A stretch of 64,000 nt of DNA from Solirubrobacterales bacterium (GCA_025450585.1 JANWHD010000046.1:1-64000); one strand, 5' to 3'; positions 23,955 to 33,194 are shown, counted from the first letter of the stretch. Program-made: numbers and translations. Notes: generated by a model not told the origin, from the letters alone.

Positions 23955-24803
23955 ATGCCGACTGCAAGCTCCAATGCCGACGTCGGGCCGCTGCTGCGTG
24001 AGTGGCGTGAGCGGCGGCGACTCACCCAGCTCGAGCTGGCGCTCGACGCGGAGACCTCCGCCCGTCACCTGAGCTTCGTCGAGACCGGCCGCTCGAAGCC
24101 TGGGCGCGAGATGCTGCTGCGGGTGGCCGAGCAACTCGAGGTGCCGTTCCGGGAGCGAAACCAGTTGCTGCTCGCCGCCGGCTACGCCCCGGCATTCTCC
24201 GAGCGCTCGCTTGAGGAGCCGGAGCTAGCGCCGGTGAGGGAGGCGCTCGACCGAGTCCTCGCCGCGCAGGAGCCCTACCCAGCGATGGCCATGGACCGGA
24301 GCTGGAACGTCGTCGCCGCCAACCCGGCGTTCATAGCGTTTGCGGAGTGGGTCGACCCGGAGCTGCTCGAGCCGCCGGTCAACGCGCTGCGGATCGGCCT
24401 TGATCCGCGCGGGCTGGCGCCCCTAGTCCTCAATCTCGGGGAGGTGCGGGCCTATTTCCTCGAGCGACTCCAGCGCCAGGTCGCGATCACCGCTGACGAC
24501 GATCTGGCGGCTCTGCTCGATCTGGTCGCGAGCTACCCCGCGCCCGAGCACGAACCGCTCCCTACCAGCGAGGCGGCCGCGAGGGAGATCCTCACGCCGC
24601 TGCGGATGCGCACCCCCGATGGCGACGAGCTCTCGTTCGTCGGCACCGTCGCCACCTTTGGCTTCGCGGGCGAGGTGACGACCTCCGAGCTCTCGATCGA
24701 GTCGCTCTTCCCCGCCGACGCGGCGACCGCAAAGACGCTCGAGAGCATGGCTCGCGACCGCCGAAACGCCAACTCGCACACGCCAAACAGAGGAGGACGA
24801 TGA
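23955..24803 (+). CDS. XRE-family regulator with MmyB-like ligand domain
   Basis: A 282-residue regulator. HTH at residues 10-70 (RRRLTQLELALDAETSARHL, ETGRSKPGREMLLRVAE). The C-terminal part has the MLTR/MmyB pattern: MAMDRSWNVVAANPAF, FVGTVATFGFAGEVTTSELS and IESLFPAD. In this family the PAS-like domain binds a fatty acid and the gene usually controls an adjacent gene. The stop overlaps the next ATG (ATGA), so the target or partner may be the membrane protein downstream. Confidence 0.9.
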   Translation: MPTASSNADVGPLLREWRERRRLTQLELALDAETSARHLSFVETGRSKPGREMLLRVAEQLEVPFRERNQLLLAAGYAPAFSERSLEEPELAPVREALDRVLAAQEPYPAMAMDRSWNVVAANPAFIAFAEWVDPELLEPPVNALRIGLDPRGLAPLVLNLGEVRAYFLERLQRQVAITADDDLAALLDLVASYPAPEHEPLPTSEAAAREILTPLRMRTPDGDELSFVGTVATFGFAGEVTTSELSIESLFPADAATAKTLESMARDRRNANSHTPNRGGR

Positions 24804-25240
24804 ACATGAGCAAGCCCGGCATCGGTCAACTGATCGCGGGCGCCGGAGGCGTCCTGCTGATCGTCTCCCTCTTCCTCCCCTGGGCCGACGTCCAAGGCGT
24901 CAGCCAAACCGGCTGGGAATTCTCGACGATGGCCGACGTCTTCTTCCTGATCGCCGGCCTAGTCGCGATCGGGGCAGCGATCACCGGCGGCCGCAGCAGC
25001 TTCTTCCGCCCCGACCTGTCGATGAACGCAGCGACCGACCTGCTCGGAGTAGTGGCAACGCTCCTCCTAGCCTGGCTAATCGTCTTCGACTTCCCAGCCA
25101 ACGCCGACCCCGAAATCGGCGCCTACCTAGCCCTAATCGCTGCGATCGCAATCATGGGCGGCGCCGGCGACTACAGCGTGCTGCGGCGTGGGTCCCGTGC
25201 TGATGCTGCAAGCGCGGGTGAGGCCCGGCAAGCGCCGTAG
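24800..25240 (+). CDS. Four-helix membrane protein
   Basis: A 146-residue protein with four hydrophobic segments (GGVLLIVSLFLPW, FFLIAGLVAIGAAI, GVVATLLLAWLIVFD, LALIAAIAIMGGAG). No family recognised with confidence. Co-transcribed with the MmyB-like regulator (4-base overlap). A ribosome binding site AGGAGG lies 3 bases before the first ATG and 9 before a second in-frame ATG at 24806, which may be the true start. Confidence 0.7.
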   Translation: MNMSKPGIGQLIAGAGGVLLIVSLFLPWADVQGVSQTGWEFSTMADVFFLIAGLVAIGAAITGGRSSFFRPDLSMNAATDLLGVVATLLLAWLIVFDFPANADPEIGAYLALIAAIAIMGGAGDYSVLRRGSRADAASAGEARQAP

Positions 25241-25313
25241 CTGCTTCGCTAGCGGCGACGCCAATACATCAATTAACTTCTATCGCCCTCATGGATATTG
25301 ATTCCTTCGGGCC

Positions 25314-25520
25314 TTATCCGATCCGAATGAAATCTCTGGGCAGAGCCGGCCCGAAGACCGCGGCAATAAGCCCAATAATGACCGGGGTGTCGAGACAGCC
25401 GGCAAGCAGCCGCACCACGACCACCAGGGCGACGAAGATCGCCGCCCGCTTCGTTAGGCCGGAGAGGTCCTCGCGTCGGGGTAGCTGCTTGCTAGATCGT
25501 CTGGACGCAACGGAGGCCAT
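25314..25520 (-). CDS. Small single-pass membrane protein
   Basis: A 68-residue protein starting at ATG 25520 (MASVASRRSSKQLP). A basic N-terminal half precedes one long hydrophobic stretch (AAIFVALVVVVRLLAGCLDT, VIIGLIAAVFG). It starts 11 bases after the stop of the 463-residue gene and so is probably in one operon with it. No family recognised. Confidence 0.45.
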   Translation of the reverse strand: MASVASRRSSKQLPRREDLSGLTKRAAIFVALVVVVRLLAGCLDTPVIIGLIAAVFGPALPRDFIRIG

Positions 25521-25530
25521 GAAGGCCCCC

Positions 25531-26922
25531 TTAGTGGTCGAGGTCGGTTTCGCCCTTCTCCGCACTCGGCGGTTTTCGTTTCGCCCGCAACGGGCGATCC
25601 TCGCCGGGATCCTCGGCGATCACCGTCCCATCCGGTTGGAAGCGAGCGGCCTCTGGCACTGCCCAGATCCAAGGCGGTCCCTGTCCGTCGGGATCCGCGA
25701 CGGCGCCGACCAGGATGAAGCGGCCAAGCCAGTTATGGACCACGACCGCCTCGAAGGGCTCGGGGCCACCCCCTTCAACCGCGCCTGAATCGTCAATCGT
25801 CCAGTGCCAACCACGAGGGTCGGGGAGGTCGTCGAACTCCACGCTTCCTCCCCTATTGGCGATGTAGATCTCGACCGGCGGGTCGTTAACTTCGTAGATC
25901 TCAACGGCTGGCGCGCCATCGACGTTCTCGGGAGCGCTCTTCGCGATCGCCGCTTCGACCAGCCTGCGCAGGTGAAGGGCTTGTTCCGACGGCGAATTGG
26001 CCCGCTTGCCCCAATTTTCGGGCGCGGAGCGAACCGGCATCGCGAAGAAGCCAGGGGCCTCGGCGGCAAGGCGCTCGGTCAAATACTGGGCGTTCATCCT
26101 GTAGCCGTCTGAGATGCCGAGGCTGAGTCGCTCGGAGCCATGCTCGTTCGCCCAACGACTCATCTCGGAATCGAAGTCGAGGACGTCTGAGTGAAGCGCA
26201 CGGTCGTGGGCCTTAGCAGAAGCGTAAAAGCGCTTCGCCCACTGCCAGTAGGCCTTCGCGAACTCCTCTGAGTCGCCCTTCTCATGCCAGCTCTCGGCCT
26301 CTTTCCGCGATGGTCCGGTCGCCTCTTTCGCAGCCGAGATGCTCTCCTGAGCAAAAAGGCTCTTCGCCCTGTTCGCCCAGGCGATCCCGGAGTGGATGAA
26401 CTGCAATGCGATGGCACCGTCGACGCCGCTGATACTGAAATCGAAGCCACTCAGATTGAGCAGGACCGAGCCCCACTCCACGTTACGATTCTCGGCGTCG
26501 CGCATGTGGTTCGGAGGTGTATCGATCAGCCACTGAAACTGTCCAAGTGAGAGCTTTACGTAGTCGGCGATCCAGTCCTCCCAGGCAGCTATCACCGCAG
26601 TCGGCTTGTCTGTGGGCTCGGGGAGCTCGGGCAGCAAGCCAAGCTGGGCGACGATCGGGGTATCCATCGGTTTGAGGTTCTGGCGGGCGGGCCCAAAGAG
26701 AACCTGAGGATCGATCCCCGAGTCGAGCACGAAGACGCGGGAGGGATCCTCGAGATAGACAGTCCCGTCTACGATCCTCTGCAGCCGTTCCCGGTCTTCC
26801 ATGGGCAGAGACTCCGGGTCGATCTCCAGAAGGTGTCGACGGTGTTCGAGTGGACGGCCGGAGAGGATCTCCTCCTCCATCCATTTACGACTCGCCTGGT
26901 AGCGCAGCGCGCACAGCGTCAT
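25531..26922 (-). CDS. Unknown 463-residue accessory protein
   Basis: I do not recognise this protein. ATG 26922 (MTLCALRYQASRKWMEEEIL) is favoured because GGAG lies six bases upstream; a longer form from GTG 26946 is open. No signal peptide or membrane segment. A helical middle region rich in Trp/Ala/Lys (EFAKAYWQWAKRFYASAKAH) is followed by a beta-rich C-terminal domain (AVEIYEVNDPPVEIYIANRG) and a charged tail. Lower GC and orphan context suggest acquisition. A 68-residue membrane protein follows 11 bases downstream. Confidence 0.65.
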   Translation of the reverse strand: MTLCALRYQASRKWMEEEILSGRPLEHRRHLLEIDPESLPMEDRERLQRIVDGTVYLEDPSRVFVLDSGIDPQVLFGPARQNLKPMDTPIVAQLGLLPELPEPTDKPTAVIAAWEDWIADYVKLSLGQFQWLIDTPPNHMRDAENRNVEWGSVLLNLSGFDFSISGVDGAIALQFIHSGIAWANRAKSLFAQESISAAKEATGPSRKEAESWHEKGDSEEFAKAYWQWAKRFYASAKAHDRALHSDVLDFDSEMSRWANEHGSERLSLGISDGYRMNAQYLTERLAAEAPGFFAMPVRSAPENWGKRANSPSEQALHLRRLVEAAIAKSAPENVDGAPAVEIYEVNDPPVEIYIANRGGSVEFDDLPDPRGWHWTIDDSGAVEGGGPEPFEAVVVHNWLGRFILVGAVADPDGQGPPWIWAVPEAARFQPDGTVIAEDPGEDRPLRAKRKPPSAEKGETDLDH

Positions 26923-26946
26923 TGGAACTCCAGTCATTCGGACCAC

Positions 26947-27353
26947 GGGCCTCGACCCAGGTCACTTGATGTTTGTTGCTACGCCGACGTCGCTTGCCTG
27001 AGGCATGAAGACGGCGTATCGCTGCCCTCGAGCAGCACACGAACAGAATAGCCGGTCCGACGGGCGGTCCCGGGTGAGAGGGTCGTGTTCCCGGAATTCG
27101 TGCGGACGGCGGGCCAACTCGAGAACAGCGGTAGCGGAGTTGGGTGTTGTCGCCGGAGATAGGGGCGCGAAGCTCTATGTCGGCGGGGTCGTGGCCGAGA
27201 ACCGAGACGATCAGTTCGACGACGCTGGCGGGGCGTCATCGTCGACGGATGGCCAATGAACAAAAGGGATGGCACCAATGTTGGAACTCATCAGGGTTGA
27301 TCCAGCGGCATCGAAGGAGCCTCCTTCCGCATCCGGAAAAGGGCTCGATGAAG
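26947..27353. other. 407-base stretch without an intact gene
   Basis: No convincing gene is seen. Short open frames on both strands lack ribosome binding sites. One plus-strand frame (about 27145-27230) reads GDRGAKLYVGGVVAENRDD, faintly like a LamG-type repeat, and may be a gene remnant. The promoter of the unknown gene (minus strand) should lie near 26940-26990. Confidence 0.4.
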
Positions 27354-27427
<74 letters not shown>

Positions 27428-27462
27428 AGGGGATGGGCAGACTGCGCCCGGCGGGGATTATC

Positions 27463-28557
27463 TCAGGGTCGCTGGATTTGCAGTCGGTAGGGGGTCGGGC
27501 GGGGGGAGCGGGAGCGGATCTCGAGGCGGAGGCGGGACTGGCCACAGACCGTGAAATCCAGCTGCTTGCGGGCGGTCGGACGGGGGCGGAAGCTGCGGAG
27601 CAGCCTGCCGGCGCGGCTACGGAGGGCTAGCTCGTAGCCGCGCCGGTGCAGGCCCACCGGGCGCAGGGTCACCGTTCCGTCGAGCGGCGTAGGCAGAAAC
27701 TCGACGGCTGCGCCCTCCCCCCTGGCTGGCACGCGCCCCGACAGCACGAAGGTCGTTCGTGCCCGCCAGGGCGAAAGGGTGTCTTCCTGGATCGCGCGGA
27801 GGGATTCGGCGTCCGGAGCCAGCTCGGACAACCAGCGCCAGCGGACCGCCGCCTCGGGGAAGCGGTTGTGGGCGAAGGCCTCCGCGAAGGCCTCGCCCGG
27901 GTCCTCGAAGTAGTGGTCGCCCTCGTCGCCGGGGAAGAACCGGCCGTGGCGTCGCCCGCTGCAGACGCCCTCGACACTGGCCCAGCGCTCGGTCCCCCAG
28001 TCGACCGCGCTCGGAAACGGCGCCGGCAGGTCGCGGTGCTGGGCGACGTGGTGCCCGTACTCGTGGGCGAGGACGAAGTCGCGGTCGGCGCCGTCCTCGT
28101 CGACTTCCTCGTTGCCGCTGAGCACGATCCTGTTCTCGCCGGGGAAGTAGCAGGCCTCGGCGCCGAAGCCGCACTCGAAGGCGAGCTGGTAGGGAGTGTC
28201 GAGCTGCACGACGACGAGGCTGACCTCGGGGCCGTGAACGAACGTGCCGACGAGGTCGGCGATCTGCTGTGGGTCGGCGTCGGTGCAGTTCATCGCACAG
28301 GCCGCAGTGACCGCGACCTCGATCGTCGCTTCGGTGCCGTCCCCGACGGCATAGCGCTGCGACGACGCAGTGGCCGAGATCCGCGCCGCCGCAGCGCCTG
28401 GCGCGCCCCATACGACGTCTCGCATCGGTGCCGCCGGCCGCGGCACCTCGAGCGCGTCCGCCGGGCCGGGGCGGCCGGCAACCGCTCCACCGGGAGCGGC
28501 GAAGAAGAGGAAGACAATGGCTATGCCCGCAAGCGCCCCCGCCGGGCGCCGGCTCAC
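27463..28557 (-). CDS. Secreted zinc metalloprotease-like protein
   Basis: A 364-residue protein with an N-terminal signal peptide (ALAGIAIVFLFFAAPGGAVA). The zinc motif HEYGHH gives His165, Glu166 and His169; a downstream helix EDPGEAFAEAFAH (Glu222 or Glu226) supplies the third ligand, as in gluzincins. Paired cysteines (AACAMNC, FECGFGAEACYF) suggest disulphides. The C-terminal about 100 residues are a beta domain of pre-peptidase type. Expected to act outside the cell. Its start overlaps the small upstream gene by 4 bases. Confidence 0.75.
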   Translation of the reverse strand: MSRRPAGALAGIAIVFLFFAAPGGAVAGRPGPADALEVPRPAAPMRDVVWGAPGAAAARISATASSQRYAVGDGTEATIEVAVTAACAMNCTDADPQQIADLVGTFVHGPEVSLVVVQLDTPYQLAFECGFGAEACYFPGENRIVLSGNEEVDEDGADRDFVLAHEYGHHVAQHRDLPAPFPSAVDWGTERWASVEGVCSGRRHGRFFPGDEGDHYFEDPGEAFAEAFAHNRFPEAAVRWRWLSELAPDAESLRAIQEDTLSPWRARTTFVLSGRVPARGEGAAVEFLPTPLDGTVTLRPVGLHRRGYELALRSRAGRLLRSFRPRPTARKQLDFTVCGQSRLRLEIRSRSPRPTPYRLQIQRP

Positions 28558-28841
28558 GGAGCGGGACCCGGATCTGTCTCGTAGGCCTTGGCGGGGAGAG
28601 AGGACGAGAGTGGGGCGTGCGGCTCAGCGCCGATGACGAGGCAGCCGGCGCCGCGGCGCGCGGCCGCGGCGCCGACCTTGGCCCCGGCTACGGGGCGTTC
28701 CCCGTAGACGATCTGCCGGGCACAGCCATCGAGCTCGGCCCGGTCGAAGGAAATCGGCTCCTCGCCCGCCGGCTCGGGCAACCGCCCGGCTCGTCCCGGC
28801 ACTGCGCAGGCAGCGGTGGGCATGTACGCGATCAGCGTCAT
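28554..28841 (-). CDS. Small hypothetical protein upstream of the metalloprotease
   Basis: A 95-residue protein from ATG 28841 (MTLIAYMPTAACAVPGRAG). No domain recognised; it contains four cysteines and a Gly/Ala-rich second half (GAKVGAAAARRGAGCLVIGA). It overlaps the metalloprotease gene by 4 bases. That overlap is the main support for it being real. No clear ribosome binding site or signal peptide. Confidence 0.4.
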   Translation of the reverse strand: MTLIAYMPTAACAVPGRAGRLPEPAGEEPISFDRAELDGCARQIVYGERPVAGAKVGAAAARRGAGCLVIGAEPHAPLSSSLPAKAYETDPGPAP

Positions 28842-28953
28842 TGCAAGGAGGTCGCCCTTCGCAACGGGCGGAGCACTGAGCCACGTTGCATCTGGGCTTC
28901 ACATCAACTGCGAACACGGTAACGGGGAGGGCGCTGGAGGTGGGGAAATTCAG

Positions 28954-28985
28954 CCGACGGGGATGTACCCGATCTTGCCCGTCGG
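28954..28985. terminator. CCGACGGG hairpin
   Basis: Arms CCGACGGG (28954-28961) and CCCGTCGG (28978-28985) around a 16-base loop, just upstream of the MBL hydrolase gene. The same arm sequence occurs in hairpins at 37792 and 59411. Confidence 0.4.
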
Positions 28986-29025
28986 TATCTGAGCGTCGGT
29001 GGGCGGCGCCCGCAATACTTCCCGC

Positions 29026-29772
29026 ATGATCGTCGAGAGAACCGAGAATCCGCAGTGGCTGTCCAACGCCTACCTCGTCGCCGACGAAGCCGGCGGCACG
29101 GGGGTGCTGATCGACGGCAACGACGATCTCGGGCCGCTGCTCGAGCGGGCCGAGAGCGATGGGATCGAGATCACCCACATCCTCGTCACCCACCCTCACC
29201 CCGACCACGTGGCGGGCCTGGCCGAGGCGCGCGAGCGGCTCGGCGGCGTGCCGACGGTCGCCCACGCCGAGGCGGCGGCGGAAATGGACCTCGACGTCTC
29301 CCAGACGATCGCCGACGGCGAGAGGCTCGCCACCGGCGGCCTCGAGATCGAGGCGATCCTCACCCCCGGCCACGCGGCCGGGCACATCGCCTTCCTCGTC
29401 AACGGCACCGACCTCTTCACCGCCGACGTCCTCTTCAAAGGCACGGTCGGCGGCACGATGGCGCCGGGCGCCAGCGGCTTCGACGATCTGCGCGACTCGG
29501 TGATGCGGCTGATGGAGCTGCCGCCGGAGACCGTTGTGCACCCTGGCCACCGCGAGCCGACGACGATCGGCGCCGAGCACGACGGCAACCCCTTCGTGCG
29601 GATCTGGCGGGGTGAGGCGGAGACCGACGAGGAGCAGGTGACGGTCTGGGGCCGCCCGGCGACGCTGAGGCTGTGGGCGCCCGACTACGACGGCGGCAAC
29701 AAGGCCTGGGTCGTCTTCGGCGACGACGGGACCGAAGCGATCGTCGGCGGCTCCCAGGTCGAGCGCTCCTAG
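29026..29772 (+). CDS. MBL-fold metallohydrolase
   Basis: About 248 residues. Metal motif THPHPDHVAG, then histidines in TPGHAAGHIAF, Asp in FTADVLF and His in VVHPGHREPT, the glyoxalase II-like layout. Expected to hydrolyse thioesters or phosphodiesters with a dinuclear metal site. ATG 29026 (MIVERTENPQWLSNAYLV) fits the family start; the frame is open to 28999. A C-terminal extension of about 50 residues (RPATLRLWAPDYDGGNKAW) is not part of the core fold. Confidence 0.9.
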   Translation: MIVERTENPQWLSNAYLVADEAGGTGVLIDGNDDLGPLLERAESDGIEITHILVTHPHPDHVAGLAEARERLGGVPTVAHAEAAAEMDLDVSQTIADGERLATGGLEIEAILTPGHAAGHIAFLVNGTDLFTADVLFKGTVGGTMAPGASGFDDLRDSVMRLMELPPETVVHPGHREPTTIGAEHDGNPFVRIWRGEAETDEEQVTVWGRPATLRLWAPDYDGGNKAWVVFGDDGTEAIVGGSQVERS

Positions 29773-29925
29773 ACCCTCCTGAGCGCGGCGCAACTTTCCG
29801 CCCCGGATTCCGCGACTTTAGCCGTCCCAGGCGGTTCTGGACACATGTGCGATTGGAGTACAGGCCGTTTACCACCACACTGCCTACTCGCCACTGACGG
29901 CGAAGCTCCGAACGACTGACGGCAC

Positions 29926-31491
29926 TTGACCCAAGCGATCACAGCCAGCGGCATCCAGGAATTCTTCTTCGACTGGTATCCAGTCTTCGGGGTCTTCTTC
30001 ATGGCCTGCCTGCTGCTCGTCTTCCTGAGGCTGATGCGCAGCACGGTCGGCTCGACCAAGCCGGAGACGGTGAAGGCGAGCAAGACCGAGCCGGTGCTCT
30101 GGGAGGAGGTGCAGGGGGTCGATGCCGCCAAGGACGAGCTGATGGACGTCGCCGAGTGGCTGCGCGACCCGGAGCGCTTCGCCGCGCTCGGTGCCCAGCC
30201 GCCGCGCGGGGTGCTGCTCTTCGGTCCCCCGGGGACCGGTAAGACGATGCTGGCGCGGGCGGTGGCCGCGCAGGCGGGCGTCGATTTCTTCGCCGCCTCT
30301 GGATCGAGCTTCGTCGAGATGTTTGTGGGGAGGGGTGCCGCCAGGATCCGGCGGCTGTTCAAGGAAGCGCGCAAGTCGGGACGTGCGGTGATCTTCATCG
30401 ACGAGCTCGACGCCGTGGGAGGAGCGCGCAGTGGAGGAGGCGGCGACGGCGGTTCGAGCGAGCGGGAGCAAGCTCTGAATCAGCTGTTGGTCGAGCTCGA
30501 TGGGTTCGAGCGCGATCCCGGCACGGTAATCGTCATCGCCGCCTCCAATCACGTCGACAAGCTCGACCGGGCGCTGCTGCGACCGGGTCGCTTCGATCGC
30601 CAGGTGCTGGTCTCACCGCCTGATCGCGATGGACGCGAGGCGATCCTGCGGGCACACGCAAAGGGAAAGCCGTTGGGAGCGGACCTCGACCTGCGCGACG
30701 TCGCCCGCAAGACGACTGGGATGACGGGGGCCCAGCTCGCAAACGCGCTAAACGAGGGGGCGATCATCGCCGGGCGCGCAGGGCGCCCGGCGATGGCTCG
30801 CGAGGACCTCGACGAGGCGCTGCTGCGCCAGTCGGTCGGCTCCCAGCAGGCCCGTCGCCTCAGCGCCGAAGAGCGCCGCATCGTCGCCTACCACGAGGCC
30901 GGCCACGCGCTCTGCCGGCACCTGGTCGGCGGCGACCCGCCGGAGATCCTCAGCATCATCCCCCGCGGTCCGGCGCTCGGCTTCGTCGCCTCCTCGCCGG
31001 AGGAGGACAGCTATCTCGAGTCGAGGGAGGAGCTCCAGAACGAGATCGTCTCCCTCCTCGGTGGCCGCGCGGCCGAGGAGGAGGTCTTCGGGACCTCCTA
31101 CTCCGGCGCCTCGGGCGACCTGGCGCGGGTCCACGCGGTCTGCAAGCAGATGGTCGGCGAGTTCGGGATGGGCGTGGCGCTCGGGGCCGAGGGGGCCCCG
31201 CCGATCGCGCTGCCGACCGGCGACTACGCGATGTCGGACCGGACCCGCCGCGACGTCGACGTCGCGGCGATGACGCTTGCTCGCGACGCGCACCGGCGGG
31301 CCCGGGCCCTGCTCGCCGCCAACCGCCGCTGCCTCGACGACCTGGCCGCGAACGCGCTCGAGCGTGAGACGCTGACCCGCGAGGACCTCGACCATATCTT
31401 CGCCGCACACGAGCTGGACGCGGAGATCGGCATGGGCGCGGTCGAACGCGCTGCAGCCGCGCCCGCCCCGGAGTCCGCCAAGCCGAAGTAG
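29926..31491 (+). CDS. Short FtsH-like membrane AAA protease
   Basis: A 521-residue FtsH relative. One N-terminal membrane helix (PVFGVFFMACLLLVFLRLM), then the AAA module with Walker A FGPPGTGKTM, Walker B VIFIDELDAVG and the second region of homology (SNHVDKLDRALLRPGRFDRQ). The zinc protease motif HEAGH and the downstream Asp region are present. Classical FtsH has two helices and a periplasmic domain; both the second helix and that domain are absent here. TTG start. Probably a second, specialised FtsH. Confidence 0.88.
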   Translation: MTQAITASGIQEFFFDWYPVFGVFFMACLLLVFLRLMRSTVGSTKPETVKASKTEPVLWEEVQGVDAAKDELMDVAEWLRDPERFAALGAQPPRGVLLFGPPGTGKTMLARAVAAQAGVDFFAASGSSFVEMFVGRGAARIRRLFKEARKSGRAVIFIDELDAVGGARSGGGGDGGSSEREQALNQLLVELDGFERDPGTVIVIAASNHVDKLDRALLRPGRFDRQVLVSPPDRDGREAILRAHAKGKPLGADLDLRDVARKTTGMTGAQLANALNEGAIIAGRAGRPAMAREDLDEALLRQSVGSQQARRLSAEERRIVAYHEAGHALCRHLVGGDPPEILSIIPRGPALGFVASSPEEDSYLESREELQNEIVSLLGGRAAEEEVFGTSYSGASGDLARVHAVCKQMVGEFGMGVALGAEGAPPIALPTGDYAMSDRTRRDVDVAAMTLARDAHRRARALLAANRRCLDDLAANALERETLTREDLDHIFAAHELDAEIGMGAVERAAAAPAPESAKPK

Positions 31492-31506
31492 AATTCCCCG
31501 GTACCT

Positions 31507-32397
31507 ATGGCGTACCGCGACGAAGATTCCCTCTACTACTTCCCCCCCGGCCGCTCGATGGCGCGGCGGGTTCACGGCGAGCGCGCCGTCGGCCTGCTTT
31601 ACGGGCAGCGGGCTCTCCTGATCGGCGCCCTGGAGCCACTCACCTATACCGGCACGATGCTGAGCACCGCCGCCGCCGACCGTCCCTTCCAGCGGCTGGC
31701 GCGCACGGCGAAGATCCAGGAGACGATCCTGCTCGGCACCCGCGAGGAGGCCGACAAGGCCCTCGCCGTGGTGAACCGCCTGCACGAACGGGTCAAAGGG
31801 ACCCTTCCCGAGGCGGCCGGAAGCCACCCCGCCGGCACCGCCTACTCCGCCTTCGACCCCGAGCTGATGCTCTGGACCCTGGCCGTGATCGCCGACTCGG
31901 GCCGGGCGATGTACGAGGCGATGGTTCGGCCGCTCACCGACGCCGAGCGCGAGGACCTCTGGCAGGACTACGTGCGCTTCGGCGAGCTCTTCGGTCTGCC
32001 GCGCGGCGACGTCCCCGGCAGCTACCGTGAGTTCAGCGCCTGGTGGGAGTCGCGGATGTCCTCACCCGACCTGCAGGCAACCGAGCACGGCCTCGACATG
32101 GCCCCTCTGGTCGCCTTCGAGCAGCCGGTGCCGGCGGCGGCACGCGGCAACATCGTCGCCCAGAACCACATCATCAAGGGCACCCTGCCACCGCGCGTGC
32201 GGGAAATCTTCGGCATCCGCTGGGGTCGCGGCCACGAGACCGCCTACCGGGCGATGACCGCCGCTCACCGCCGCGCCCGGCGCTTCTTCCCCCGCCCGGT
32301 GCGCCGCGGCCGCAACGACGTCTTCTTCGACGTGGTCACCAAGACCGAGCAGCAGCGCGGCGGCACCCGCACGCCGCAGCTCCGCGTCAGCGCCTGA
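31507..32397 (+). CDS. DUF2236 (MpaB-like) oxygenase family protein
   Basis: A 296-residue protein of the oxygenase MpaB/latex-clearing-protein-related family, which includes haem-dependent oxygenases. Family features: PPGRSMARRVHGE near the start, LLIGALEPLTYTGTM, HPAGTAYSAFDPELMLWT and the helical GSYREFSAWWESRM. Starts 16 bases after the FtsH-like gene, so likely co-transcribed. Ends convergent with, and overlapping by 11 bases, the first secreted paralog gene. Confidence 0.85.
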   Translation: MAYRDEDSLYYFPPGRSMARRVHGERAVGLLYGQRALLIGALEPLTYTGTMLSTAAADRPFQRLARTAKIQETILLGTREEADKALAVVNRLHERVKGTLPEAAGSHPAGTAYSAFDPELMLWTLAVIADSGRAMYEAMVRPLTDAEREDLWQDYVRFGELFGLPRGDVPGSYREFSAWWESRMSSPDLQATEHGLDMAPLVAFEQPVPAAARGNIVAQNHIIKGTLPPRVREIFGIRWGRGHETAYRAMTAAHRRARRFFPRPVRRGRNDVFFDVVTKTEQQRGGTRTPQLRVSA

Positions 32398-33181
32398 CCT
32401 GGCAGGGCTGGAAGAACGTTCCCCTGAGTTCGGTGCCGTCCCTGAAGGCGAACTCACCGCGAGCCTGCAGGCGGCCGGTCGCACAGCGGGCGTTGACGTA
32501 GCTGTAGCGCTTGCCTTTGTAGGTCCACTTCTTGCCGATCGTCAGGTGACCCGAGAGGGGGATGCCGTTGCCACCGGCGATCGGCGGGATCCGCGCCTCG
32601 GTCCGATAGCCGTAGACGCCTTTGCTGATCTTCTGGATCACGATCGGGATGACGAACGCGACCGGGGCCGGAACGGTCGTGTAGAAGTGGGCGAAGACGG
32701 TGTCGTTGCCGCCCTTCTTCGGGCCGTTGAAGAGGGTGATCGGCGAGGAGACCGGGATCGCCGGCTGTTCGGGGAAGACGACGACGCCACGGCCGAAGCC
32801 CTTGCCGACGATCGCGCCGGGGCAGTTCTTGCGGGCCGCCGCAACGGTCGTGGCTTGGAGCTTGGCCGACGTGCAGACCGGGAGGCCGGTGGTGATCACG
32901 GAGCCGTGCTTGTCGAATTCGAAGTTGATGTCTTTGATCACCGGCGGGTAGGCGCCCGAGACGGTGCTGATCGTCCCCCCGCCGTAGATCGTGATCGGCG
33001 CGTCTTGGTTTTTCGGCAGCCGGGTCGGCGTGACGCCGCCTTCGCCGGTGATTAAGAGGTCGCCCAGGCGCAGATGAACCTTGATCGCATCGGCGGTCGC
33101 CGCCAGCACGAACAGGGCCGTGCCCACCGCGACCAGCGCCAGGAACCACGTCCTGGCGCTGCGCGCGTTCAGGGCCGACAC
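32387..33181 (-). CDS. Secreted paralog A1 of a lineage-specific family
   Basis: A 264-residue exported protein, one of three tandem paralogs (32387-34787). Signal peptide at residues 1-32. Mature part begins VHLRLGDLLITGEGG and has the conserved core FEFDKHG, TGLPVC, CPGAIVGKGFG, ITLFNGPKKGGNDTVFAH, KWTYKGKRYSYVNARC and the final PC. Four conserved cysteines suggest two disulphides. No known fold is recognised; probably an extracellular beta-sandwich. The function is unknown. Last of the three in transcription order. Confidence 0.8.
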   Translation of the reverse strand: MSALNARSARTWFLALVAVGTALFVLAATADAIKVHLRLGDLLITGEGGVTPTRLPKNQDAPITIYGGGTISTVSGAYPPVIKDINFEFDKHGSVITTGLPVCTSAKLQATTVAAARKNCPGAIVGKGFGRGVVVFPEQPAIPVSSPITLFNGPKKGGNDTVFAHFYTTVPAPVAFVIPIVIQKISKGVYGYRTEARIPPIAGGNGIPLSGHLTIGKKWTYKGKRYSYVNARCATGRLQARGEFAFRDGTELRGTFFQPCQVRR

Positions 33182-33194
33182 TCTCTATTCACTC

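Noticed and set aside
26979..27278. A 99-codon minus-strand frame before tRNA-Asp
   Set aside because: Arg/Pro/Ser-rich, no ribosome binding site, no domain; more like random open frame in GC-rich DNA.
28624..29793. A 389-codon minus-strand frame opposite the MBL hydrolase
   Set aside because: The plus strand has the complete HxHxDH metallohydrolase; the minus product is low-complexity Arg/Val/Asp/Gly shadow.
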